Below, piece by piece: positions 56,360 to 64,000 of a DNA stretch of 64,000 bases. The stretch's first letter is position 1, and each line of letters begins with the position of its first letter. The translations under genes were made by a program, and so were the position numbers. The notes beneath the pieces are model-generated. The model searched no databases. It had not been told where the DNA came from and saw only the letters and a program-made list of their open reading frames with translations. This stretch comes from Torymus aiolomorphi (Eukaryota > Arthropoda > Insecta > Hymenoptera > Torymidae), in NCBI GenBank assembly GCA_036365515.1, contig CM070873.1, positions 179,194,104-179,258,103 of the forward strand, written 5' to 3'.

Positions 56360-58420
56360 GTGGTATTTCATAATTTAAATGGCTATGACTCACATTTTCT
56401 CATAAAGGATATTGCCAATAGCATTCCTGGACGAGTAGATCTTTTACCAGTGAATAAGGAACGCTTCATCTCATTCACCAAGCGCATTGACGGAAATGAT
56501 ATTAACTTTAAATTCATAGATTCTTACCGATTCATGGGAGCATCCTTAGACAAATTGTCATCATATCTCGAAGAACTTAATCTTTTGTGGCAAGATTTCT
56601 CTCAAAATGCAGAATATGCACCATTTACTAAAGAGAAATTTGAATTACTTAAGCGGAAAGGAGTATTCCCTTATGATTATGTGGACTCAAAAGAAAAACT
56701 AGATGTTTCCGAGCTGCCATCAAAAGATGAATTCTACAGTAAATTAAATGACAATCCAATATCAGATAAAGATTATGAGCATGCGAAAAATATTTGGACA
56801 GCATTCAACATATCGAATTTGGGCCAATATTCAGATTTATACTTAAATACAGATGTTCTACTTTTGGTCGAAGTATTTGAAAATTTCCGCGACAGCTGTC
56901 TGAAAGCTTACGGCTTAGATCCAGCACATTATTTCACAACTCCAGGCTTAACTTGGGATGCTATGCTCAAGTATACGAAAATACAGCTAGAATTACTTAC
57001 AGATATTGATCAAGTTATATTCATTGAACGCGGTATTCGAGGTGGAGTGAGTCAATGTTCCAACCGTTATGCTCGAGCAAATAACAAATACATGGGTAAT
57101 GATTATGAAGTAGATAAGGAGTCCAAATATCTCATGTACTTTGATGTAAATGATCTCTATGGTTGGGCTATGCAACAATATCTACCCTATGGTGGTTTTG
57201 AATGGATTGATGATGTAGAACGAATAAATTTTAATATTCCGGATAATGCCCCAGTTGGCTACATACTTGAAGTGGACTTGGAATATCCAGAACATTTACA
57301 CGATACACATAAAGATCTACCATTTTGTCCAGAGCACAAGAAACCACCAGGCTCCTCACAAGCTAAACTTCTCACGACTGTTGAGCAGAAATCGCGATAC
57401 ATTCTACACTATCGCAATGTGAAGCAAGCTCTAGAAAATGAATTAAAACTCAAAAAAATTCATAGAATACTGAAATTTAATCAAAGACCCTGGCTCAAAG
57501 AATACATTGATCTAAACAGTAAAATGCGAGAAGCAGCTAAAAATGATTTTGAAAAAAATCTCTACAAATTAATGAACAATGCTGTTTTTGGAAAGACGAT
57601 GGAAAATGTGCGAAAAAGAGTTAATGTTAAATTACTAACTAAATGGGAAGGTCGATATGAAGCAGAAGCTCGTATTGCACAGCCAGAATTTCATAGCAGT
57701 ACTATCATCGATGAAAATCTTGCTATTGTAGAGTTAGCAAAAACTGAAGTGTGTATTAACAAGCCAATCTACGTAGGACTGTGTGTACTTGATTTATCAA
57801 AAACATTAGTATACGATTTTCACTACAAATATATGAAAACGAAATTTGAGGATCGTTGCAAACTGCTATATACTGACACTGACAGCTTAATATATGAAAT
57901 AAGAAATGATGATATTCATCAAGTGATTAAGAGCGATATTGCAAATTTTGATACTTCGGACTATTCATCTAATAATGTATTTGGAATTCCACAAGCCAAT
58001 AAGAAGGTTGTAGGATTAATGAAGGATGAGTGCAATGGTTGCATTATGACAGAATTCGTTGGACTACGTAGTAAAATGCATAGCATACGCGTCAATGGCC
58101 AAGACCAGATGAAAGAAGCTAAAGGCATGAAAAGTGGAGTTGTCAGCAAAACCATCAATTTCGATGACTATCTTCAGTTTTTACTAAATTCAACTACACA
58201 ATACAGACAGCAGTGTATCATTCAGTCTAAAGCTCATGTAGTGCGTACTGTGAAACAAACAAAATTAGCTCTAAGTCCACATGACAATAAGAGATATCTC
58301 ATACCAAATGAAACAGATACTCTGCCGTGGATCAGGCATTATAAAATAGATGAAGATTTATTGTATGTATATATATACAGGGTGATTCCGAAACAATACA
58401 ACATTTATACACCAACGTGA
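56360..58420 (+). pseudogene. Polinton-like DNA polymerase B catalytic region
   Basis: A 686-codon uninterrupted frame; the coding exon really begins at 56299. Motifs in order: exonuclease II FHNLNGYDSHF (residues ~3-13), exonuclease III YSDLYLNTDVLLL (~157-169), polymerase A YFDVNDLYGWAM (~260), polymerase B LMNNAVFGKT (~405), polymerase C YTDTDSL (~503). The family C-terminal PWIRHYKI follows near residue 662. The frame then runs into an inserted mariner-like end (CAGGGTGATTCCG from 58378), so the last ~20 residues are foreign. The catalytic centre is intact, but the upstream lesions make the gene dead. Confidence 0.75.
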
Positions 58421-59270
58421 TCAGCGTGAAAAACTGAGTCAAGATCACTTGGTCCCGAAAATTTTCCGGCAAGTTTTCCACACCTCTGTTAAACACAGTG
58501 GAATTTCCCGCATAGCGTCGGCCCTGGCAGAGCGGCGGCTCTGGCAGAGCGGCGGCCGCCGCGGCAAAGAGTGGGGGGCAACCGTTGCTACGGAGTACGT
58601 CTACGGAAGCGGGAGGTAAGGGGGAAGCGGAGCAATCGAGGAGCGCAACGATTTAGTCCGCAGTAAAAATCGCTGTGAAATCGACTTGTCACAGAAATGA
58701 CTGCATATTGGTTATAAGGTAAATCGAGGTCGCAAAAACCGATTTCGAAATTTGCAGATTCCTAGGTCCAAGGGTTCTATCCGAAAACAGCGTTTGAAAG
58801 TTTTATTTACTTATATCTCGAGAACCGCTTAGTCTACAACAAAATGGCTTACACCAAACGAAAGAGCGCAAAATTTTGAATCATAAACGATTTTTTACTC
58901 GATTCCGATGAGTACAAAGTTCCGAGATAATTAATCGAAAAGAAATGAACATGCCCCCGACTTTCCTCCCGCGCTGCGGTATGCTTCCCGTGTCTCTCGC
59001 TCCCACAGCAATCAAATAAAACTTACGAACGTTGGTTTCGTATAGAAGCCCTGGGAAACTGAGAGAGCTGCAAATTTCAAAATCTGTTTTTGTCGACATC
59101 GATTTACCTTATAAACAGAATTCAGCCGTTTCTGTGACAAGTCGATTTCAGTACTGGACTCATTTTCAAGACAGCTGGCGAGGAAAGCTTTCGTTTGATC
59201 GGCCAAAAGCTAGTGAAACTATGAACGCATCATAGTTGATATCTCTTGATGATAAATACAGAGTGAGTCA
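58378..59270. mobile_element. Mariner-like non-autonomous insertion with internal palindrome
   Basis: The left end TATATACAGGGTGATTCCG is typical of mariner-like termini after a TA target. An internal palindrome at about 58676-59155 pairs TCGACTTGTCACAGAAATGA with TTTCTGTGACAAGTCGA, and TTATAAGGTAAATCGA with TCGATTTACCTTATAA. A GC-rich block (GGCAGAGCGGCGGC) lies near 58525-58560. The right limit is uncertain; TACAGAGTGAGTCATG near 59258 could be a second end in direct orientation. No transposase. Confidence 0.5.
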
Positions 59271-60985
59271 TGTATTTCCTTTCTTAAAAAATGTGGGCCC
59301 GATGTTGTGCAACATTTGAAAATTAATTTAGATTCGTCATAAAGAATCGGCGTGAAGATTTGCTATACTCGTTACATTTGAATTTTTATATTGAATTTCT
59401 ACACTTTAGGTATTTTAAACTAAATAAATAAATTAACATAAAATATGAAAATAATTTTTCGTTTAAAAAAATTATCTGATTATCCTATCATTTTACGTAT
59501 TCAGAATTAAAGCATGATAAAATACTTTTATTTTATACTTTGATTTTGTCATTAGTCTTTACAAAAAACGAGAAATCGACGGCACTGCTGTTTTAGAGCG
59601 TTACATGAAAAGTTCTTTAGTTTAAATCATGTTAACCATGGAATTTCTTGATGAAAACCCGGGAAGCGTTCGTTTCGTTTCGTCACCAGTTCAACTTTTA
59701 TTTTCAGGCTCGAAACAGCTGTACAGCCATGCAGCGAGAAGCTCACTCGAAATATTACGGACGATGCCGCCTTGCAGTATTACGACAAAAGTTCTTGCGC
59801 TAAAATGAATTTCTCATCCTCGCAAGCGCGTTATACTTCTAATCATCAATGGATCATTCAATAAAAAAACGATAAAACAGTTACACGACCGTTGTCAAAA
59901 TTTATGTAAAGGATTTTCTGGCTTAAAATATTATTTTAACCCCACGATGAGCTCAGGTGGCTGGTAACACATTACCCTTTTAAAAACAAGCGTTTTTCTA
60001 TTAGAAATCAAGAAATCGCGTACACAGGCACCTCGTATCCTTACGTAAAGAGTTCTCGTGCTTAAATAAATCTATCGGCTTCGCTAAAACATCTAGAGCA
60101 GCACAACACTCTACCCTATGATGCCCAAGAGTATTGTTTGTTGAAAAAATTGCAAAATTAGAGATGCTGTCGCTTCGCAGCCTTACATTAAAAGTTCTCG
60201 CGCTTTGAACATTAAAAGTTCATACAAAAAAGTAGATCTATCTACCTATAATCTTCAATAAACTGTAACGTAAATAGATAATCAGAATGTGAATTGAAAG
60301 GAAAACTTCTATTAATGGTAACAAAAATCGTATTTCTAGTTGACGAGGTTCATGCACGACTCCCAAATTAAAGCAGTGTTAAATCAAGAGGTTGTCTAAA
60401 ATATGTAAGAGCAATAGCTGTAATGTAATTAAGCCATTTCAAATAATATAAATAGTTAATCTGTTATAAAAAAAGTCTATTTAACATAACTAAAAAACAT
60501 TTTTTAACAAAATGTCGATATTTCAGGAACAGATTTCGTCAGTACAAACGATTATTGATAAAACACAGGGATTTTTTTTCATTAACTACCGATTTCATTT
60601 TTCAAGATAAGATTTTGTTTCTTAATTTACTTCATTGTTACTTGCCGCAGAAAAATTTCATAATTATCCAAAACCTTCAAAGATAAAGGAAATTTAAAAA
60701 ATACATTTCTTTTACCATATTCACGAATTTATGAACAACCACGGCCATGGTTATAACATTCTGAATAATAAATGATTTTGTATTTTTCCCCGACGGGACC
60801 CAAAAACATTCATTAAGGGGGTCAGAGACCTTTAAAATGACGAAAAATCGATTTTTTTATTACATATTTCACTAAAAAACACATGTACAATATGTCCCAA
60901 ATTGTTTTAAAGCATTATCCATTTTTCTTTTCAGAATAAACACAAAACATTGATAAAGCTTTCTATTTGCTTTTTGTGTAAATTA
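59271..60985. repeat. Degenerate repeats, no gene
   Basis: A motif of the type TTAC..(A)AAAGTTCT(C/T)GCGCT recurs near 59607, 59773, 60041 and 60183. It is preceded in several cases by GATGC(C/T)G..TTCGCAG-like sequence. This suggests an old tandem array of uneven ~130-260-bp units. The rest is AT-rich without frames. Confidence 0.35.
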
Positions 60986-60989
60986 CATT

Positions 60990-61167
60990 TATAGCACTGC
61001 GTGACTTAAGTCCGCACTTATATCCCGCATATCCGTCGGATAAGTAGTCCATTATTTCACCGTGTTTATCGCACTCGCTACGCTCGTGCGCTAACCTCAC
61101 GGTGCCCTAATGGACTGCTTAGCGCACGATAGGCGTGACAGCGAACTTAAGGCATGCAGTGTTATAA
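60990..61167. mobile_element. Hairpin MITE (type X relative)
   Basis: The ends TTATAGCACTGCGTGACTTAAG and CTTAAGGCATGCAGTGTTATAA are reverse complements. The inner arms CGGATAAGTAGTCCATTA and TAATGGACTGCTTAGCG surround a CGCACTCGCTACGCTCGTGCG centre. It is a diverged relative of the hairpin at 9796-9936. Confidence 0.55.
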
Positions 61168-61169
61168 AA

Positions 61170-61290
61170 AATTGTACGATACTAGTGCGTTAAGTAACCC
61201 ATTACACGCCGTGATAGGACCCTCGCTACGCTCGGACCCTAACTTCACGCCATAACGTAATGGGCCACTTATCGCACTTGTATCGTAATG
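61170..61290. mobile_element. Hairpin MITE (type Y relative)
   Basis: TTGTACGATACTAGTGCG pairs with CGCACTTGTATCGTAATG, and CCCATTACACGCCGTGA with TCACGCCATAACGTAATGGG, around CCTCGCTACGCTCGG. It lies immediately beside the type X relative, as at 9641-9936. Confidence 0.5.
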
Positions 61291-61645
61291 TACTATTTTC
61301 CCCTTGTACAGATAATATTGATTTGTACTATTTTTTTTTGTTCAATTTTCTTTTTTTAATATATTTTAAATTTTCATTCTACATATGTATACCGCGTAAC
61401 CCAATTATCCTGACATTGGATTTTCTCTCTGGAAAATTGTGAAAAGGTTGGAAAAACGGTGAGTCTAAGGGTTTTGGCGACCGAGGAACACAATGGTGCA
61501 GTCAAAATTGACGTAGCACACAAATAAAAAAGATAGCAAAATTATTTTTTCGAAAAATAATTAAGGTATGGTTTTTATGTACATTTATCGAAGTTCATTA
61601 AGTTTAAAGACCATACCGCCTTTGACCGACCTCGATATCGATATA
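61291..61645. other. No gene recognised
   Basis: AT-rich sequence with a weak frame (61260-61442) lacking any domain. Confidence 0.4.
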
Positions 61646-61649
61646 TTAA

Positions 61650-61875
61650 GTTAAAAAATTAAGAATATATTGCTAGTATATTGGAAATATATTGGGTAGC
61701 ATATGGGAACAATATTGCCAAACCTATTGGCGATATGTGTGAGATACCTGTTTGGCACAATAATTGCAATATATTGGAAATAGGTTTTGCAATATAGTGC
61801 CAATATACTTCCCATATCTACTGCCAATACATTACCAATGCAAATCCAATAGTTTTGATTTCTACGCAGGTATGG
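61650..61875. repeat. Short dispersed repeats around AATATATTGG / CCAATA
   Basis: Motifs of the kind AATATATTGG, TATTGGAAATA and TTGCCAATA recur about ten times in both orientations. The minus-strand frame through here (61947-61651) is an artefact of the repeat. Confidence 0.5.
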
Positions 61876-61879
61876 CTGA

Positions 61880-63181
61880 AAGTATAAAGGATTCCGTACG
61901 GAAAGCGTTGGATTCGAATTTTTCGCACAACATTGACTGAAATTCACCTAAATTTAATACAAAGTTTCCCGTAAGTAGAGCGTATTTATCACACTTTTCC
62001 CAAACTTAGGTGAAACTTAAGATTAACTTTGTATGAAGTTTTACGTAACTTAATCATAAGATTTCAATTTGGTTTTCCAAACCTTCAAAGAGATGAACTG
62101 AGGCAAAGTGAATATAAACATATGAAGTATTTCATAAGGCGAGTTTAATATTCCTATTTTTACCTGAACATTGACGGATACTAATCTGAAGTTCATATTA
62201 AGTTTCCTGTCGATGGTGATGACAAGCTCTTTCTAAAGTATGGCTGGAAGTATGACTTAAAGTATGGCTGAAAGTATGGCTTGAAGTATGGATGAAAGTA
62301 TGGCTCAAAGTATGGCTTGAAGTATGGCTTAAAGTATGGCTGAATGTATGGCGTGAAGTGTGGATGAAAGTATGGCTTAAAGTATGGTTCAAAATACGGT
62401 TTAAACTATGGCTTAACGTATGGCTTAAAGTATAGCTGAAAGAATAGCTGAGGGTATGGCTTAAAATATGGATGGAGGTATGGCTTACAGTATGGATGAA
62501 AGTATGGCTTAAAATATGGCTGAACGTTATCGTTTAGATTCCGTAAGGAGATCGTAGTATTCGAATTATTTCCACAACCTTGACTGTAATTCACCTAAAT
62601 TTTGTATTAAGTTTCTCGTGAGTAGAACGTATTTATCATTATTTTCCCCAACTTTACCGAAACATAACATTAACCTTGTATGACGTTTTGCGTAATATAA
62701 TCATAAGATTTCAATTCGGTTTTCCAAACTTTAAAAGAGCTGAACTGAGCCAAATTTAATATAAACATATGAAGTATTTCCTACGGCGAGTGTAAGATGC
62801 CTAATTTTACACGAACATTGACGGAAACTAATCTGAAGTTCATATTAAGTTTCCTGTCGATGGTCGTGACAAGCTTTTTCTAAAGTATGGCTTAAAGTAT
62901 GGTTTACAGTATGGATGAAAGTATGCGTTAAAGTATGGCTTAAAGTATGGCTGAAAGTATGGCTTAAAGTATGACTTAAAGTATGGCTGAAAATTAACGT
63001 TTAGATTCCGTAAGGAGATCGTAGGATTCGAATTATTTCCACAACCTTGACTGAAATTCACCTAAATTTTTTGTATTAAGTTTCCCGTGAGTAGAACCGT
63101 ATTTGATAGTTCTTTTCCCAAACTTTACCGAAACTTAACATTAACCTTGTATGATGTTTTACGTAAGTTAATCATTTTAAC
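61880..63181. repeat. ~645-bp tandem repeat containing a 12-bp minisatellite
   Basis: Units begin near 61890, 62530 and 63005 with ATTCCGTA(A/C)GGA and CAACCTTGACTG(A/T)AATTCACC. They pass through AATCATAAGATTTCAATT and AACATATGAAGTATTTC and end in AAGTTTCCTGTCGATGG at about 62198 and 62844, a 645-bp spacing. The third unit is cut at 63181. Each full unit carries a minisatellite of AAGTATGGCTTA/AAGTATGGCTGA repeats (62230-62525, about 25 copies; 62880-62992, about 10). Minus-strand frames (repeats of HTLSHT, YFKPYF) come from the 12-bp period. Confidence 0.8.
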
Positions 63182-63855
63182 CTTGCAGAATATCTACAAA
63201 AGTAATGGCAACCCCCAGAGCACCGCGGAAGACCGCCAAAGTACCCCTAAAGCACGAAAAAATCACAAAAAATCTAATTCCGCCGTTTTTGAGATCCCGG
63301 ATAATTTTATTCCGGGAATACAATTTTTCAGCATGCAAGATAGCTAAAAAAAATTGGCAACCTCCAAGGTACCGCGGAAGACGCCCAAACTATCCCTTAT
63401 GCACGAAAAAATCGCAAAAAATTTTTTGGGAGTGTACTGCGATGCTTTGGGGATTGCCAATTTTTTTAGCTATCTTCCTTGCTCAAAATTATATTCCGAT
63501 ACTAAAATTATCGGGAATCTCAAAAACGGCCGAATTAGATTTATTTTTGTGGTTTCTTGTGCTTTAGAGGTAGTTCGGGGGTCTTCCACGGTGCTATGTG
63601 GGTAGCCAATTTTTTTGTAGTTATCTTGCATCCGCAGAATTGTATTACGCGACTAAAGTTATCGGGGATCTCAAAAGCGGCGGAATTAGATTTTTTAGCG
63701 ATTTTTCGGACTAAAGTGGCAGTTGGTGGTCTTCCGCAGTGCTTTGGGGGTTGCCAAATTTTTTGTAGATATTCTGCATTGTCAAAATTGAATTCCGATA
63801 ATAAAATTATCGGATATCTCAAAAACGGCGGAATAAGATTTTTATTGTTCGTGTA
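63182..63855. repeat. Palindromic cluster of ~160-bp repeats
   Basis: Forward copies (GCACCGCGGAAGACCGCC, CACGAAAAAATC, TTTTTGAGATCCCGGATAA) occupy about 63207-63440. Inverted copies (TTATCGG(G/A)(A/G)ATCTCAAAA, GGTCTTCC(A/G)C(G/A)GTGCT, TTGCCAA(A/T)TTTTTT) occupy about 63450-63850. It interrupts the third 645-bp unit at AATCAT. The many overlapping frames in both strands have no domain. Confidence 0.65.
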
Positions 63856-64000
63856 AAAATACGGATCTTACACTCGCTTTAGGAAATACTTCATATGTTT
63901 ATATTCACTTTGCCCCAGTTCATCTCTTTTAAAGTTTGGAAAACCAAATTGAAATCTCACGATTAACTTACGTAAAACTTCATGCAAAGTTAATGTTAAG
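63856..64000. repeat. Inverted 645-bp unit, running off the window
   Basis: AAATACTTCATATGTTTATA, CAGTTCATCTCTTTTAAAG and CTTACGTAAAACTTCATG are the reverse complement of the unit at 61880-63181. The array therefore turns around after the 160-bp cluster and continues beyond the window. Confidence 0.7.

Larger units (their letters stand above)
54596..58377 (+). pseudogene. Polinton-like protein-primed DNA polymerase B, broken
   Basis: The remains of one long gene, 5' to 3': an N-terminal region (54596-55285), a middle region after an in-frame TGA (55286-55747), a C-x2-C..H..C zinc-finger-like segment and first exonuclease motif in a shifted frame (about 55740-55942), an endonuclease-VII-like segment (CHICEKPL, RDHCHLTG) near 56155-56217, and the exonuclease II/III and polymerase domain (56299-58377). 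Lesions: TGA 55283, a frameshift near 55735, a stop at 55940, more disruption to 56100, and truncation by an insertion at 58378. An 81-bp GT-AG intron splits the endonuclease motif. Family-B polymerases of this kind replicate Polinton/Maverick elements from a terminal protein. None of the partner genes (integrase, ATPase, capsid) is seen here. Confidence 0.7.

Noticed and set aside
62198..63061. Frames with repeats of HTLSHT and YFKPYF
   Set aside because: They result from a 12-bp minisatellite, divisible by three, and are not kept between units.
63087..63856. Five overlapping frames of 83-120 codons on both strands
   Set aside because: They arise from the palindromic 160-bp repeat cluster and have no domain.

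Overview
The window looks like transposon-dense, AT-rich intergenic or heterochromatic DNA from an insect, possibly a hymenopteran. That is inferred from the families present: CACTA/TNP2, DUF4817-type Tc1/mariner, Ty3/gypsy LTR elements, a Polinton-like DNA polymerase and many palindromic MITEs. I find no convincing host protein-coding gene, tRNA or rRNA. Almost everything identifiable is a mobile element, a broken element or a tandem repeat. No database search was possible, so family names rest on motifs I recognise.

Layout. 1-6.8 kb: AT-rich DNA, a GC-rich block followed by tandem exon/intron-like modules (1.5-2.7 kb), a large imperfect palindrome (3.0-4.1 kb), and a CCAAT-rich promoter-like stretch with a possible non-coding transcript (5.5-6.1 kb). 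6.8-9.3 kb: a satellite of ~61-bp palindromic monomers in ~640-bp higher-order units. 9.3-19.7 kb: hairpin MITEs, then two truncated copies of one LTR retrotransposon family in opposite orientation; the minus copy keeps a 493-codon reading frame that joins zinc knuckles to an integrase tail. 19.7-31.7 kb: a ~360-bp satellite split by a 9,867-bp CACTA-like DNA transposon (20518-30384). This transposon has ~215-bp inverted repeats packed with GTGGGA-type motifs, a 2-bp AT duplication, a broken TNP2 transposase on the plus strand and a divergent accessory gene on the minus strand. It also carries nested insertions, including a solo LTR and MITEs.

32.2-34.8 kb: a nest of TTA-flanked MITEs and another solo LTR. 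35-36 kb: remains of a Mutator-like transposase. 36.9-40.1 kb: a nearly intact Tc1/mariner-superfamily element with ~0.8-kb inverted repeats, whose transposase has Gly where the first catalytic Asp is expected; a ~600-bp direct duplication flanks it. 41-42 kb: a 967-bp palindrome. 43.2-47.6 kb: a decayed plus-strand gypsy-like element whose primer binding site is an exact 18-base tRNA-Lys3 match. 47.6-52.1 kb: a minus-strand LTR element with a two-frame gag. 52.8-54.4 kb: diverged duplicated modules. 54.6-58.4 kb: a broken Polinton-like protein-primed DNA polymerase B gene with an 81-bp intron, cut at its 3' end by a mariner-like insertion. 59-64 kb: degenerate repeats, hairpin MITEs, a 12-bp minisatellite inside ~640-bp repeats, and a palindromic repeat cluster.

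How it fits together: the nesting order gives relative ages. The 360-bp satellite is older than the CACTA-like element, which is older than the LTR now solo inside it. The likeliest working unit of biological interest is the CACTA-like element. Its accessory protein, with a possible degenerate BEN-like segment, is a candidate binder of the terminal repeat array; that is inference.
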